NCBI RefSeq assembly: GCF_035621475.1
Contig: NZ_CP141799.1
Span: 776,001-840,000 of the forward strand
Direction of reading: 5' to 3'
DNA length: 64,000 bases
Source of the DNA: Pseudomonas paeninsulae
GTDB taxonomy: Bacteria > Pseudomonadota > Gammaproteobacteria > Pseudomonadales > Pseudomonadaceae
Part shown: positions 29,973 to 42,130 of the stretch, piece by piece
Numbering within the stretch: position 1 is the first letter of the stretch
Layout of the letters: each line of letters begins with the position of its first letter
The notes under the pieces: generated by a model
The model's input: only the letters and a program-made list of their open reading frames with translations
Databases searched by the model: none
Told to the model about the DNA's origin: nothing
Translations under genes and position numbers: made by a program

Positions 29973-31840
29973 GTGGTGACGCACGTATCCAGTTGCTGAG
30001 TCCGCGGTTGGCCAACCAGATCGCCGCCGGCGAGGTGGTCGAACGGCCCGCTTCGGTGATCAAGGAGCTGCTCGAGAACAGTCTGGACTCCGGCGCCCGC
30101 CGCATCGATGTGGATATCGAGCAAGGTGGGGTCAAGCTGCTGCGGGTGCGTGACGACGGGGGTGGCATCGCTCCGGACGATCTGCCGTTGGCGTTGGCCC
30201 GGCATGCCACCAGCAAGATTCGTGAGCTCGAAGACCTCGAACAGGTGATGAGCCTGGGCTTTCGTGGCGAGGCGCTGGCCTCGATCAGCTCTGTCGCGCG
30301 CCTGACTCTGACTTCGCGCACGGCGGACGCCGAGCAGGCCTGGCAGGTGGAAACCGAAGGCCGCGACATGCAGCCGCGCGTGCAGCCAGCCGCGCACCCG
30401 GTCGGCACCTCGGTGGAAGTGCGCGACCTGTTCTTCAATACCCCGGCGCGGCGCAAGTTTCTCAAGACCGAGAAGACCGAATTCGATCACCTGCAGGAAG
30501 TCATCAAGCGCATGGCGCTGGCACGTTTCGATGTGGCTTTCCACTTGCGCCATAACGGTAAGACCGTGCTAGGGCTACACGAGGCGCATGACGATGTCAG
30601 TCGTGCGCGCCGCGTGGCATCGGTCTGTGGCGCGGCCTTTCTCGAACAGGCGCTGCCCATCGAGGTCGAGCGCAATGGCTTGCGACTGTGGGGCTGGGTC
30701 GGCTTGCCGACCTTCTCGCGCAGCCAGGCGGACCTGCAGTATTTCTACGTCAACGGGCGCACGGTGCGCGACAAGCTGGTCGCCCATGCGGTGCGCCAGG
30801 CCTATCGCGACGTGCTGTTCAATGGTCGTCATCCGGCCTTTGTCCTGTTCCTGGAAATCGACCCTTCGGTGGTCGATGTCAACGTGCACCCGACCAAGCA
30901 CGAAGTGCGCTTTCGCGACGGGCGCATGGTCCATGATTTTCTTTACGGCACCCTGCATCGCGCCCTGGGCGATGTGCGCCCGGAAGATCAGTTGGCGGCA
31001 CCGGCAGCGGTGGCCGGCATGCTGGCGCCGACCGGGCAGGCGGCCGGCGAGTTCGGTGCCCAGGGCGAGATCGGCCTGGCGGCCAGTTTGCTCGAGCCGA
31101 CGCGGAGCGAGTCGATCTGGCGCTCGCCGGGGGCCGGTTATCAGGGGCCGCGGGCGCAGGCCGGAGTACCGGCTGCCGAGGCGCAGGGCGCCTACCGAGA
31201 GTTTTTCGCGCCGCTAAGCGCGACGCCGGCGAGCCTGCCCGAGGGGCAGGGCGATGTGCCGCCGCTCGGTTATGCGATTGCCCAGCTCAAGGGTGTGTAT
31301 ATCCTCGCCGAGAACGTGCAGGGTCTGGTGCTGGTCGACATGCATGCGGCGCACGAGCGGATCACCTATGAGCGGCTGAAGGTCGCCATGGCCAGCGAAG
31401 GCTTGCGCGGGCAGCCATTGCTGGTGCCCGAATCGCTTGCCGTCAGCCAGCGTGAGGCGGATTGCGCCGAGGAGCATGCGACCTGGTTCCAGCGTCTGGG
31501 CTTCGAGTTGCAACGCCTGGGGCCGGAAAACCTGGCTATCCGGCAGATTCCCGCGCTGCTCAAGCAGGCCGAGGCCAATCGATTGGTGGCGGATGTGTTG
31601 TCCGATCTGCTCGAGTACGGCACCAGTGACCGGATTCAGGCGCACCTCAACGAACTGCTGGGCACCATGGCTTGTCATGGTTCGGTGCGTGCCAATCGAC
31701 GCCTGAGCCTGCCGGAAATGAACGCCCTGCTACGCGACATGGAGCACACCGAGCGCAGCGGTCAATGCAACCATGGCCGACCGACCTGGACGCAGTTAGG
31801 CATGGACGACTTGGATAAGCTGTTCCTGCGTGGTCGCTGA
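29969..31840 (+). CDS. mutL: DNA mismatch repair protein MutL
   Basis: Mismatch-repair coordinator, 623 residues. The N-terminal GHKL ATPase has motifs [14 protein letters not shown] and [12 protein letters not shown] linker (about 340-430) leads to the C-terminal dimerisation domain ([13 protein letters not shown]). The domain includes [13 protein letters not shown] and ends with QCNHGRPTW, which resembles the conserved CPHGRP of endonuclease-type MutL. As in P. aeruginosa MutL a DQHA-like metal site may be present (DMHAAHERI). It overlaps amiB by 4 bases. Confidence 0.96.
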   Translation: MSGDARIQLLSPRLANQIAAGEVVERPASVIKELLENSLDSGARRIDVDIEQGGVKLLRVRDDGGGIAPDDLPLALARHATSKIRELEDLEQVMSLGFRGEALASISSVARLTLTSRTADAEQAWQVETEGRDMQPRVQPAAHPVGTSVEVRDLFFNTPARRKFLKTEKTEFDHLQEVIKRMALARFDVAFHLRHNGKTVLGLHEAHDDVSRARRVASVCGAAFLEQALPIEVERNGLRLWGWVGLPTFSRSQADLQYFYVNGRTVRDKLVAHAVRQAYRDVLFNGRHPAFVLFLEIDPSVVDVNVHPTKHEVRFRDGRMVHDFLYGTLHRALGDVRPEDQLAAPAAVAGMLAPTGQAAGEFGAQGEIGLAASLLEPTRSESIWRSPGAGYQGPRAQAGVPAAEAQGAYREFFAPLSATPASLPEGQGDVPPLGYAIAQLKGVYILAENVQGLVLVDMHAAHERITYERLKVAMASEGLRGQPLLVPESLAVSQREADCAEEHATWFQRLGFELQRLGPENLAIRQIPALLKQAEANRLVADVLSDLLEYGTSDRIQAHLNELLGTMACHGSVRANRRLSLPEMNALLRDMEHTERSGQCNHGRPTWTQLGMDDLDKLFLRGR

Positions 31841-31888
31841 CCAGGCTGCGGGCGATTGGCGCTCGCGCCACACCGAGAAGTATTGACG

Positions 31889-32863
31889 ATGTCCGAGCGC
31901 CTGCCTCCGGCAATTTTCCTGATGGGGCCTACCGCCGCCGGCAAGACCGATCTGGCCCTCGAGCTGGCGCGGGTGCTGCCGTGCGAGCTGATCAGTGTCG
32001 ATTCGGCCTTGATCTATCGCGGCATGGACATCGGCACCGCCAAGCCCGACAAAGCCATTCTTGCCGAATTCCCCCATCGCCTGATCGACATTCGCGACCC
32101 GGCCGAAAGCTACTCGGCGGCTGAATTTCGTGCCGACGCCTTGGCGGCGATGGCCGAGATCAGTGGGCGAGGGCGCATCCCGCTGCTGGTCGGCGGTACC
32201 ATGCTGTATTACAAGGCGTTGCTCGAAGGGTTGGCCGATATGCCTGGCGCCGACCCGCAGGTGCGTGCCGAGTTGGAAGCGCGCGCCCAGGCCGAAGGCT
32301 GGGATGCCCTGCATCGTGAGCTGCAGGCGGTGGACCCGGAGTCCGCGGCGCGCATCCATCCCAATGATCCGCAACGGCTGGTTAGGGCGTTGGAGGTCTA
32401 CCGCGTCAGCGGGTTGAGCATGACCACACACCGCCAGCGCCAGGCTGAGCAAAATCATGTCATGGGCGCCGCCGGTGCGGGACAATTCCCCTATACTGTC
32501 GCGCACTTGGCCATCGCTCCGGCGCAGCGCCAGGTGTTGCATGTGCGAATTGCGCAACGATTTCAGGTGATGTTGGAACAGGGCTTTGTCGGCGAGGTCG
32601 AACGCCTGCGTCAGAGAAGTGACCTGCATCCGGGGTTGCCGTCTATACGGGCGGTGGGTTATCGCCAGGTGTGGGATTTTCTGGAAGGTAATCTGAGCGA
32701 GGCGCAGATGCGCGAGCGCGGCATTATCGCCACGCGTCAGTTGGCCAAAAGACAGTTTACCTGGTTGCGCAGTTGGGCCGATTTGCACTGGCTGGATAGT
32801 CTGGCTTGTGACAATTTGCCGCGTGCCTTGAAATACCTGGCAGCGGCCTCCATATTGACCTGA
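31889..32863 (+). CDS. miaA: tRNA dimethylallyltransferase
   Basis: Adds the isopentenyl group to A37 of tRNAs reading U-starting codons, 324 residues. The P-loop is [12 protein letters not shown], followed by the substrate-binding [20 protein letters not shown] and [14 protein letters not shown]. The ATG at 31889 gives the normal N-terminus [11 protein letters not shown] and has GAGAAG upstream; an upstream TTG would add 11 residues. It is followed 102 bases later by hfq, as in most gammaproteobacteria. Confidence 0.96.
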   Translation: MSERLPPAIFLMGPTAAGKTDLALELARVLPCELISVDSALIYRGMDIGTAKPDKAILAEFPHRLIDIRDPAESYSAAEFRADALAAMAEISGRGRIPLLVGGTMLYYKALLEGLADMPGADPQVRAELEARAQAEGWDALHRELQAVDPESAARIHPNDPQRLVRALEVYRVSGLSMTTHRQRQAEQNHVMGAAGAGQFPYTVAHLAIAPAQRQVLHVRIAQRFQVMLEQGFVGEVERLRQRSDLHPGLPSIRAVGYRQVWDFLEGNLSEAQMRERGIIATRQLAKRQFTWLRSWADLHWLDSLACDNLPRALKYLAAASILT

Positions 32864-32944
32864 GACCTTGCCATTGGCCGTCTATCCTTGGGGGTATGGC
32901 GGCCTGAAGCCATTTCTTATCTCACTAAAACTATTAATTATTGA

Positions 32945-33244
<300 letters not shown>

Positions 33245-33258
33245 TTTAGGAGGTCGTA

Positions 33259-34560
33259 TTGTTCTTCGAGCGCCATGAAGGGGGTGAGCGGGCTGTTCTG
33301 GTTCATCTGGACGGTCAAGACTCCGCGGCGCGCGAAGATCCGCAAGAGTTTCAGGAGTTGGCCATTTCGGCTGGCGCTGACACGGTTGCCTTTCTTAGCG
33401 TGCCGAGTAACCGGCTGACTGCGAAATACCTGATTGGCAGTGGCAAGGTCGAGGAGTTACGCGACCAGGTCAAGATCCTCGAGGCGGATCTGGTGATCTT
33501 CAATCACGTTCTCACGCCCAGTCAGGAGCGCAACCTCGAGCGGGTTTTCGGGTGCCGGGTGCTTGATCGAACCGGCCTGATTCTCGATATTTTCGCCCAG
33601 CGCGCCCGTACTCACGAAGGCAAGCTGCAGGTCGAACTGGCCCAGCTGGATCATCTGAGCACGCGCCTGGTTCGCGGCTGGACTCACTTAGAGCGGCAGA
33701 AGGGGGGTATCGGTCTGCGTGGTCCGGGTGAGACTCAGCTGGAAACCGACCGCCGTTTGCTGCGGGTACGCATTCGTCAGATCAAGCAGAAACTGGAGAA
33801 AGTGCGCAGTCAGCGCAAGCAAGCGCGGCGCGGACGCAAGCGCGCGGACATCCCGTCAGTGTCTCTGGTCGGCTACACCAACGCCGGCAAGTCGACCCTG
33901 TTCAATGCCTTGACCGAGTCTGATGTGTACGCTGCCGATCAGTTGTTCGCCACCCTGGATCCGACCTTGCGTCGACTGGAGTTGGATGACCTGGGGCCGG
34001 TGGTGTTGGCCGATACGGTGGGCTTTATTCGGCACCTGCCGCACAAGCTGGTCGAGGCGTTTCGGGCGACGCTCGAAGAGTCGAGTAATTCCGACTTGCT
34101 GCTGCATGTGATCGATGCGCATGAGCCCGAGCGCGATCAGCAGATCGAGCAGGTCATGGCGGTGCTGGGCGAGATCGGCGCGCACGAGTTGCCGATGCTC
34201 GAGGTATACAACAAGCTGGATCTGCTCGAAGGGGTTGAGCCGCAAATTCAGCGAGACGCGAATGGCAAGCCGCAGCGGGTCTGGTTGTCTGCTCGTGACG
34301 GACGTGGCCTGCCCTTGTTGAAGCAGGCCATTGCCGAGTTGTTGGGTGATGATCTGTTTATCGCTACTTTGCAGTTGCCGCAGCGCCTGGCGCGGCTGCG
34401 GGCGCAGTTTTTTGCCTTGGGTGCGGTGCAGAGCGAGGAACATGCCGAGGATGGCAGCAGTTTGTTGGCAGTACGCCTGCCGCGGATTGAGTTGAATCGA
34501 CTGGTTACCCGGGCAGGCTTGAAGCCGTTGGAATTTATCGAGCAACACACTTTGCAATAA
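33259..34560 (+). CDS. hflX: ribosome-associated GTPase HflX
   Basis: GTPase that splits stalled or heat-damaged ribosomes, 433 residues. An N-terminal HflX domain (AGADTVAFLSVPSNRLTAKY) and a helical arm (KQKLEKVRSQRKQARRGRKR) precede the G domain. G1 is GYTNAGKSTLFN, G3 is DTVGF and G4 is NKLD. The start is TTG at 33259, placed 5 bases after a strong AGGAGG (33248-33253). It lies 14 bases after hfq. Confidence 0.96.
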   Translation: MFFERHEGGERAVLVHLDGQDSAAREDPQEFQELAISAGADTVAFLSVPSNRLTAKYLIGSGKVEELRDQVKILEADLVIFNHVLTPSQERNLERVFGCRVLDRTGLILDIFAQRARTHEGKLQVELAQLDHLSTRLVRGWTHLERQKGGIGLRGPGETQLETDRRLLRVRIRQIKQKLEKVRSQRKQARRGRKRADIPSVSLVGYTNAGKSTLFNALTESDVYAADQLFATLDPTLRRLELDDLGPVVLADTVGFIRHLPHKLVEAFRATLEESSNSDLLLHVIDAHEPERDQQIEQVMAVLGEIGAHELPMLEVYNKLDLLEGVEPQIQRDANGKPQRVWLSARDGRGLPLLKQAIAELLGDDLFIATLQLPQRLARLRAQFFALGAVQSEEHAEDGSSLLAVRLPRIELNRLVTRAGLKPLEFIEQHTLQ

Positions 34561-34657
34561 AGCCTGCGACAGTGGCTTTGCCGCTGATGGCTGGCATTCG
34601 GTAGCATTGGTCGGCGCGCCGTGGGCGCGTCTTTGCTTTACTTAGATGGAGAGCGCT

Positions 34658-35812
34658 ATGGCTTGGAATGAGCCGGGTGGCAACTCGAACAATCAGGATC
34701 CTTGGGGCGGCCGCAAAGGCGGTGATCGCAAGGGGCCGCCGGATCTCGACGAAGCCTTCCGCAAGCTGCAGGAAAGCCTCAATGGGCTGTTCGGTGGCGG
34801 TAAGAAACGTGGCAGTGACGACGGCGCTGGTAAAGGCGGTGGTTTCGGTCTGCTATTCATTGGCTTGGGCTTGCTCGCGGCCGTTTGGCTGTACAGCGCG
34901 ATCTACGTGATCGATGAGCAGGAGCAGGCCGTGGTGCTGCGTTTCGGTAAGTACTACGAAACCGTAGGCCCGGGCCTGAACATCTACTTTCCGCCGATTG
35001 ATCGCAAATTCCAGGAGAACGTCACCCGCGAGCGTGCTTACAGCAAGCAGGGGCAGATGCTCACCGAGGACGAGAACATCATCGAAGTCCCGCTGACCGT
35101 GCAGTACAAGATCAGCAATCTGCAGGATTTCGTGCTCAACGTCGATCAACCGGAAATCAGCTTGCAGCACGCCACCGATAGCGCCGTGCGCCATGTGGTC
35201 GGTTCGACCGAGATGGATCAGGTGCTGACCGAAGGCCGTGAGCTGATGGCCAGTGAGGTCAAGGATCGCTTGCAGCGCTTCCTCGATACCTATCGCACCG
35301 GCATTAACGTGACCCAGGTCAACTTGCAGAGTGCGGCGGCGCCGCGTGAAGTGCAGGAAGCCTTCGACGATGTGATTCGCGCCCGTGAAGATGAGCAGCG
35401 TGAGAAGAACCAGGCGGAAACCTACGCCAATGGCGTGGTGCCGGAAGCTCGCGGTCAGTCCCAGCGTCTGATCGAAGACGCCAGCGGCTACCGCGAAGAA
35501 GTGGTTTCCCGTGCAACGGGTGAGGCGGATCGCTTTACTGCCCTGGTTGCCGAGTACCGCAAGGCACCGGAAATCACGCGTGAGCGTTTGTACCTGGACA
35601 CCATGCAGGAGTTGATGAGCAACACCAGCAAGGTGCTGGTGACTGGTGATAAGGGTCAGAACAACCTGCTGTATCTGCCGCTGGACAAGATGATCGATGG
35701 CCGTAGTTCGTCTGCGCCCAGCTCGAGCTCGAGTGCTGGCGCCAGTGATGCAAGTTCGCGAGTGAAAATGGACCCGCGTCAGGTTGAGCTGCGCACAAGG
35801 GAGAGCCGTTGA
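34658..35812 (+). CDS. hflK: FtsH protease modulator HflK
   Basis: SPFH-family membrane protein that forms the HflKC cage around FtsH, 384 residues. A Gly/Asn-rich cytoplasmic N-terminus (MAWNEPGGNSNNQDPWGGRK) precedes one membrane helix (GLLFIGLGLLAAVWLYSAIY). The SPFH/band-7 domain follows (IDEQEQAVVLRFGKYYETV), then a helical region (REDEQREKNQAETYAN). The C-terminus is Ser-rich. ATG 34658 is preferred over 34646 because it follows GGAGAG at proper spacing. It overlaps hflC by one base. Confidence 0.96.
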   Translation: MAWNEPGGNSNNQDPWGGRKGGDRKGPPDLDEAFRKLQESLNGLFGGGKKRGSDDGAGKGGGFGLLFIGLGLLAAVWLYSAIYVIDEQEQAVVLRFGKYYETVGPGLNIYFPPIDRKFQENVTRERAYSKQGQMLTEDENIIEVPLTVQYKISNLQDFVLNVDQPEISLQHATDSAVRHVVGSTEMDQVLTEGRELMASEVKDRLQRFLDTYRTGINVTQVNLQSAAAPREVQEAFDDVIRAREDEQREKNQAETYANGVVPEARGQSQRLIEDASGYREEVVSRATGEADRFTALVAEYRKAPEITRERLYLDTMQELMSNTSKVLVTGDKGQNNLLYLPLDKMIDGRSSSAPSSSSSAGASDASSRVKMDPRQVELRTRESR

Positions 35813-36681
35813 TGAGCAATAAATCGCTGATCGCCCTGATTGTTGGCGTAGTGCTGGCGTTGGTGGCCTGGAACAGCTTCTATATCGTGGCGCAAACCGA
35901 GCGGGCCGTGTTATTGCAATTCGGCCGTATCGTTCAGCCGGATGTGCAGCCGGGTCTGCATGTGAAGGTTCCTTACGTCAATCAGGTACGCAAGTTCGAT
36001 GCGCGCCTGCTGACCCTGGATTCCTCCAGTTCGCGTTTCCTTACTCTGGAAAAGAAAGCGCTGATGGTCGATGCCTTCGCCAAGTGGCGAGTGCTCGATG
36101 CCGAGCGTTACTACACCGCGACTTCGGGTATCAAGCAGATTGCCGACGAGCGTCTAGCGCGTCGTCTGGAAGCTTCGCTACGTGACCAGTTCGGCAAGCG
36201 CACCCTGCACGAGTCGGTTTCCGGCGAGCGTGATGCGCTGATGGCGGACGTTACCGCTTCGCTCAATCGTGCGGCACAGAGCGAGTTGGGTATTGAGGTG
36301 GTGGATGTGCGGGTCAAGGGTATTGACCTGCCGAAAGAGGTTAATCGTAGCGTATTCGACCGCATGAGCTCCGAACGTGAGCGTGAGGCTCGCGAGCATC
36401 GTGCCAAGGGTAAGGAGTTGGCCGAAGGTATTCGTGCCGATGCCGATCGTCAGCGGCGTGTACTGCTGGCCGACGCGTACCGCCAAGCTGAAGAGCTGCG
36501 TGGTGATGGTGATGCCCAGGCGGCGGCGATCTACGCCAAGGCTTATGGTCAGGATCAGGAGTTCTACTCCTTCTATCGCAGCCTGAAGGCTTATCGCGAG
36601 AGCTTCGCGGACAAGCGTGATGTGTTGGTGCTTGATCCGAGCAGTGATTTCTTCCGCTACCTGGAAAAGTCCAAGCCTTGA
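35812..36681 (+). CDS. hflC: FtsH protease modulator HflC
   Basis: SPFH partner of HflK, 289 residues. An N-terminal membrane helix (LIALIVGVVLALVAWNSFYI) is followed by the band-7 domain (AQTERAVLLQFGRIVQPDVQ) and a helical stretch (SSEREREAREHRAKGKELAE). The conserved DPSSDFFRYL sits at the end. The ATG at 35812 overlaps the hflK stop as TGATG, with GGGAGAG 7 bases upstream, so the pair is translationally coupled. Confidence 0.96.
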   Translation: MSNKSLIALIVGVVLALVAWNSFYIVAQTERAVLLQFGRIVQPDVQPGLHVKVPYVNQVRKFDARLLTLDSSSSRFLTLEKKALMVDAFAKWRVLDAERYYTATSGIKQIADERLARRLEASLRDQFGKRTLHESVSGERDALMADVTASLNRAAQSELGIEVVDVRVKGIDLPKEVNRSVFDRMSSEREREAREHRAKGKELAEGIRADADRQRRVLLADAYRQAEELRGDGDAQAAAIYAKAYGQDQEFYSFYRSLKAYRESFADKRDVLVLDPSSDFFRYLEKSKP

Positions 36682-36748
36682 CCTTTACCCCGGCGGGCGC
36701 GAGACGTCCGTCTGGGTGACCGTTGAAGAAAACGTGGTATCATGCGGC

Positions 36749-36772
36749 AGCCGGGAAAATCCCGGCTTTTTT
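36749..36772 (+). terminator. intrinsic terminator after hflC
   Basis: AGCCGGGA-AAA-TCCCGGCT followed by TTTTTT is a textbook rho-independent terminator. It lies 67 bases past hflC and 16 bases before the next small gene, which therefore needs read-through or a promoter of its own. Confidence 0.85.
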
Positions 36773-36787
36773 GCGTCTGTGGGTATC

Positions 36788-36973
36788 ATGTGGCAGGCGT
36801 TGGACGTTGCGTTTTGTCCACTGCTGGTGCTGGAAGGACACCCTGTCCTTCCTCTGTCCGCGCTTTGGCGTGGGGCAGCTGCACAGCTTGCAAAGCTGTC
36901 GGATCGACGACTGCGACTGATGGGGCTGGTCAGCATGTTGCTGGGTACAGCTCTCCTTTTTCTGCTTCACTGA
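36788..36973 (+). CDS. DUF2065 (YjeT family) small membrane protein
   Basis: A 61-residue protein placed between hflC and hisZ, as in P. aeruginosa (PA4940-like). It starts [20 protein letters not shown], has a middle part [20 protein letters not shown] and thus one clear C-terminal membrane helix with a second weaker hydrophobic N-terminus. The N-terminal half is less regular than I recall for the family (VLEGLLPFL is usual). Function unknown. No strong ribosome site precedes ATG 36788, which follows directly on a terminator. Confidence 0.75.
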   Translation: MWQALDVAFCPLLVLEGHPVLPLSALWRGAAAQLAKLSDRRLRLMGLVSMLLGTALLFLLH

Positions 36974-37010
36974 AGGCTTGTGCCGCCCGGTTCAAGAGGG
37001 GAATGGCGAT

Positions 37011-38198
37011 ATGGCAACGGTAGACCGCTGGCTCCTGCCAGATGGCATCGAAGAAGTACTGCCGCCGGAAGCGGCGCGCATTGAAGTCGCGCGCCGTCAG
37101 GTGCTGGACCTATTCCAGCGCTGGGGCTATGAATTCGTGGTGACGCCGCATATCGAATACCTGGAGTCGCTGCTTACCGGCGCAGGCCAGGATCTGGATT
37201 TGCGCACCTTCAAGGTGACCGACCCGTTGTCGGGTCGGCAGATGGGTTTTCGTGCCGATATCACGCCGCAAGTGGCGCGTATCGACGCGCATACTCTGCG
37301 CCGCGAAGGGCCGAGCCGGCTGTGCTATGCCGGTAGCGTGGTGCATGCTCAGCCGCGCGCGCTGACCACCTCGCGCAGTCCGATCCAGTTGGGTGCCGAG
37401 TTGTATGGCGATGCCAGTCCAGCCAGTGACGTGGAGGTTATCAGCCTGCTGGTGGATACCCTGGAGTTGGCGCAGGTGCCCGACATTCACATGGATCTCG
37501 GTCATGTAGGTATCTACCGTGGCCTGGCACGTGCCGCCGGCTTGTCTGGCGAGGTCGAACAGCAACTATTCGATGCGCTGCAACGCAAGGCCATGGATGA
37601 GATTGTGCTGCTGACCGAGGCCTTGCCGGCGGCGTTGTGCAAGATGTTGCGCGCCCTGGCCGAGCTCTGTGGCGGTCGTGAAGTGCTGGACCTGGCGCAG
37701 GCTTGTCTGGTCGAGGCGCCGGACGATGTGCATGCTGCGCTGGATGACTTGCTGGCGATTGCCGATACACTGAGTCTGCGTTATCCGGAGTTGCCGCTGT
37801 ACTTCGATCTGAGTGAGTTGCGCGGCTATCGCTATCACACCGGCGTGGTATTTGCGGCCTTCGTGCCGGGTGTCGGTCAGTCGATAGCCCAGGGCGGTCG
37901 CTATGACGATATCGGCGCGGACTTCGGTCGGGCGCGTCCGGCGACGGGCTTCTCCACCGACCTGAAAACCCTGGTCAGTCTTGGTCAGATGCCACTCGGC
38001 GAATTGCCTGCGGGCATCTGGGCGCCGGATCATCATGATGTGTACCTGTGGCAGGCGGTGCAGCGACTGCGTGGTGAGGGCGCGCGTGTGGTGCAGGCTC
38101 TGCCTGGGCAGGCTTTGGCCGATGCTCGCGAGGCGGGCTGTGATCGTCAATTATTGCTGTGTGATGGTCGTTGGCAGGTAGCGCCGTTGGCTGGCTAA
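37011..38198 (+). CDS. hisZ: ATP phosphoribosyltransferase regulatory subunit
   Basis: HisRS-like paralogue without aminoacylation activity that activates short-form HisG in histidine synthesis. It has 395 residues. Class II synthetase-like motifs are visible ([47 protein letters not shown]), but the C-terminal anticodon-binding domain of HisS is missing, which identifies HisZ. The ATG at 37011 has GAGGGG upstream. It lies between yjeT and purA, the usual Pseudomonas order. Confidence 0.95.
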   Translation: MATVDRWLLPDGIEEVLPPEAARIEVARRQVLDLFQRWGYEFVVTPHIEYLESLLTGAGQDLDLRTFKVTDPLSGRQMGFRADITPQVARIDAHTLRREGPSRLCYAGSVVHAQPRALTTSRSPIQLGAELYGDASPASDVEVISLLVDTLELAQVPDIHMDLGHVGIYRGLARAAGLSGEVEQQLFDALQRKAMDEIVLLTEALPAALCKMLRALAELCGGREVLDLAQACLVEAPDDVHAALDDLLAIADTLSLRYPELPLYFDLSELRGYRYHTGVVFAAFVPGVGQSIAQGGRYDDIGADFGRARPATGFSTDLKTLVSLGQMPLGELPAGIWAPDHHDVYLWQAVQRLRGEGARVVQALPGQALADAREAGCDRQLLLCDGRWQVAPLAG

Positions 38199-38253
38199 GC
38201 TGACCGGCTCTCTGGCTCTATCCCTAGCGGGACGTCCACGCGGACCGTCCTAA

Positions 38254-39603
<1,350 letters not shown>

Positions 39604-39621
39604 TTGTCGTGAGCGGTACAG

Positions 39622-39655
39622 CAAGGGGTCGCCATGGGCGGCCCTTTGTCGTTTT
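39622..39655 (+). terminator. terminator downstream of purA
   Basis: Arms AAGGGGTCGCC and GGCGGCCCTTT flank an ATG loop with one mismatch and are followed by GTCGTTTTG. It lies about 20 bases past the purA stop. Confidence 0.6.
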
Positions 39656-39731
39656 GTGGCAAGGGCTTCAGCTTTGTATTTTGCGGCCGATCACTGCTTA
39701 TAAGCTGGCCTGATTTGAAAGGAGTGGAACC

Positions 39732-41666
39732 TTGTCCGCCATGTTCGCATTGCTGCACAGCCGTTTGTTGCGCCCGGTATTTATTGCCTTGGGGGTAGCC
39801 ATGCTGGTGCAGGTATTCCTGGCCGTATGGCTGACCCGCACCACTGTGGATGACCTGGTTGCCGACCTGGCGACGCGCCTGGAGGGCGATAGCCAGCGCC
39901 TGGGTGGCGAGTTGGATGCCGCCGAGCGTGAGGTGGTGCAGAGCTTGGCGGCGCTGTCGGAAAATACCCGTGAGAGCCTTGGTACGGCGTTGTCCGGGCG
40001 GCTTCAGGCCGAGCAGGAGCAGTTGCGCGGCGTGCTCGAGCAGAATCTCAAGCAGTCGGGCAGCGCGATGGCGCAGTTGCTGGCTGGTGTTGCGCCCAAG
40101 GCCATCTGGGATGGAGATGTGCCGGCGCTGACGGCGTTCACGCGCATCGCTCAGCGCGATCCTGCGGTTTTGTTTGCCGTTTATTACGATGCGCAGGGGC
40201 AGCGCCTGACCCGCAATTTCAATCGCAGCGATGCCCGGGTGCGGGCCTTGGTCGCTGCGGGCCAGGGCGACACCAAGCTGGATAAGCTGGTCGAAGCGGC
40301 CTCGCGCGACCCGCAGGTATTTATGGTCGAGGAGCCCATCAGTCCCATGGGGGCGCAGATCGGCAAGGTCCAGTTGGGCCTGTCCAGGGCTGCTGTGGAG
40401 CAGGAATTGCAATCGCTGGATCAGCGTTTCTCTGCGTTGGTAGGCAATGCGGGCGAGTTGGTGGATGCCAGTCTGGCCAGTGCCGCAGGCGAAAGCACTC
40501 GGGCGCTGCAGCGGCGCCTGACCGAGGCGCAGCAGGCGGCCGAGGGTATGGCGCAGGGTAGCCTGAGTTCGGTCAGGGCTGCTGCCGAAAGCTTGCGTTG
40601 GCGCATCGCTGTCGGGCTTTTGGTGGTCGGTTTGCTGGCGTTGCTGGCGGTGGCGCTGGTCCTGGGTTGGCGGGTGTTGAGTCGTCTGCAATTGCTGATC
40701 GCGGCCTTGCAGGACCTGGCAGAGGGTGAGGGTGACCTCACTCGGCGGGTCGAGTTGGACAGTCGTGACGAGGTGGGTGACATGGCGGCCGCAGTCAATC
40801 GGTTTGTCGCCAGGTTGCAACCCATCGTGCGCGAGGCCGGTGAGGTGGCGGTGCTCACCGGGCGGGAAATCGACGCTCTGGCGTTGCGCAGTGCTGCGGC
40901 TGAGGCTGCCGCTGGGCGCCAGCGCGACGAGGTGGCAGGTAGCCTGCAGGCTTTGGCGCAAATGGCGGGTGAGGCGCAGGCGGAAAGCCAGGCGATGCAA
41001 GAGGCGTTGCGCCGGGTGGCGGCGATTCGTCAGTCTACTCAGGATAATGCGGCGATTGCGGTGCGGGTCGGTGGGGCGATGGAGACCCTGGTGCTGCGGG
41101 TTGGGGAGGGGGCTGCAGTGATTGAGCGGCTGGCCAGGCAGAGTGAGCAGATCGAAGTGGTGCTGACGGTGATCCATGGCATCGCCGAGCAGACCAACCT
41201 GCTGGCCTTGAATGCCGCCATCGAGGCGGCGCGGGCCGGGGAAAGTGGTCGTGGTTTCGCTGTGGTCGCCGACGAAGTGCGTGCGCTGGCGAGCAAGACC
41301 CAGCAGTCGACCGGCGATATTCAGGCGCATATCGGTGCCTTGCAAAAAGGCGCGCGTGAGGCGGTTGGCGCGATCGGGCAGGCAGGTCAGCAGGCGGATC
41401 AGGGGCTGGCCGCGCTGCTGGAAAGCGCCAAGGTGCAGCAGTCGGTGCAGGCGGCGGTGGAGGAGGTGCATGGCGCCATCAATGCGGCGACTCAGGCGGC
41501 GGCGCATCAGGCGCAAGGTGCCGATGCGGTGCGTGGGCGGGTCGAGGTGATTCATGCCGAGGCCCAGCGTGCGGCCGAGGCGGTAGCTGCCACGGCCGAC
41601 AGCGGGCGAGTGCTGGATGGCTTGGCCAAGCAACTGAAAGCCAGTCTGGGGCAGTTCCGTGTTTAG
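39732..41666 (+). CDS. methyl-accepting chemotaxis protein
   Basis: Chemoreceptor, 644 residues. Membrane helices are near 14-36 ([20 protein letters not shown]) and 292-314. They enclose a periplasmic sensor domain with coiled-coil character and no family I can name. A HAMP domain (about 315-365) and a cytoplasmic signalling domain follow. Its hairpin tip contains [20 protein letters not shown] and then [13 protein letters not shown], the kinase-contact region. A C-terminal CheR-docking pentapeptide is not present. TTG 39732 is preferred because GGAG lies 7 bases upstream; ATG 39741 is the alternative. Ligand unknown. Confidence 0.92.
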   Translation: MSAMFALLHSRLLRPVFIALGVAMLVQVFLAVWLTRTTVDDLVADLATRLEGDSQRLGGELDAAEREVVQSLAALSENTRESLGTALSGRLQAEQEQLRGVLEQNLKQSGSAMAQLLAGVAPKAIWDGDVPALTAFTRIAQRDPAVLFAVYYDAQGQRLTRNFNRSDARVRALVAAGQGDTKLDKLVEAASRDPQVFMVEEPISPMGAQIGKVQLGLSRAAVEQELQSLDQRFSALVGNAGELVDASLASAAGESTRALQRRLTEAQQAAEGMAQGSLSSVRAAAESLRWRIAVGLLVVGLLALLAVALVLGWRVLSRLQLLIAALQDLAEGEGDLTRRVELDSRDEVGDMAAAVNRFVARLQPIVREAGEVAVLTGREIDALALRSAAAEAAAGRQRDEVAGSLQALAQMAGEAQAESQAMQEALRRVAAIRQSTQDNAAIAVRVGGAMETLVLRVGEGAAVIERLARQSEQIEVVLTVIHGIAEQTNLLALNAAIEAARAGESGRGFAVVADEVRALASKTQQSTGDIQAHIGALQKGAREAVGAIGQAGQQADQGLAALLESAKVQQSVQAAVEEVHGAINAATQAAAHQAQGADAVRGRVEVIHAEAQRAAEAVAATADSGRVLDGLAKQLKASLGQFRV

Positions 41667-41804
41667 AATTGGCTGCAAATGCTAGGTTGGCGCTGAGGAG
41701 CGACGCTCAGCACAATCGCCCTGCCGGGCTTCGCGGTCCGGCCCGGCCTGCACAATGCGTATTATCGGGTAGGTTTCTGGTCCGTCGCACTAAATCGCAG
41801 GCAA

Positions 41805-41835
41805 GAAAAAACCGAGCGCTTGGCTCGGTTTTTTG
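41805..41835 (-). terminator. terminator of tRNA-Leu
   Basis: AAAAAACCGAGC-GCTT-GGCTCGGTTTTTT is a symmetrical intrinsic terminator starting 4 bases past the tRNA 3' end on the minus strand. It can also work on the plus strand, ending the chemoreceptor transcript. Confidence 0.9.
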
Positions 41836-41838
41836 AAT

Positions 41839-41925
41839 TGGTGCCCAGGAGAAGACTCGAACTTCCACGACCGTAAGGTCACCAGCACCTGAAGCTGGCG
41901 TGTCTACCAATTTCACCACCTGGGC
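41839..41925 (-). tRNA. tRNA-Leu (anticodon CAG)
   Basis: An 87-base cloverleaf with encoded CCA. The acceptor arm is GCCCAGG with CCTGGGC. The anticodon arm CCAGC-TTCAGGT-GCTGG gives anticodon CAG, reading CUG. A long variable arm (GACCTTACGGTC) is as expected for a class II leucine tRNA. The T-loop is GTTCGAGTC. It lies between the chemoreceptor and rnr, the same place as in P. aeruginosa between purA and rnr. Confidence 0.97.
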
Positions 41926-41988
41926 TTGATTGCAATGATCGCTCATTTGCTATCAACTACAACTACGTTTGCCGTCGTTGTGGCGCGC

Positions 41989-42017
41989 ATAATACGGTTC
42001 GACTTTTTACTTGTAAA
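41989..42017 (-). promoter_or_regulatory. sigma-70 promoter of tRNA-Leu
   Basis: On the minus strand TTTACA (42017-42012), exactly 17 bases, then TATTAT (41994-41989), followed by GCGCGCC, a GC-rich discriminator typical of stringently controlled stable RNA promoters. It lies 63 bases upstream of the tRNA. Confidence 0.85.
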
Positions 42018-42130
42018 GCCCTGTGAACAAAAAAGTTTATTCTGTGTGCTGTGCTGACCCGGATAGTGGTTTCGCGCTTCAATAGGCACATGGAAAACCG
42101 AATTTATATAGAAAAGGTGAACTCTCTCTA

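Noticed and set aside
41707..41946. 79-codon minus-strand frame over the tRNA
   Set aside because: Contains KLVDTPASGAGD, the well-known spurious translation of a leucine tRNA gene.
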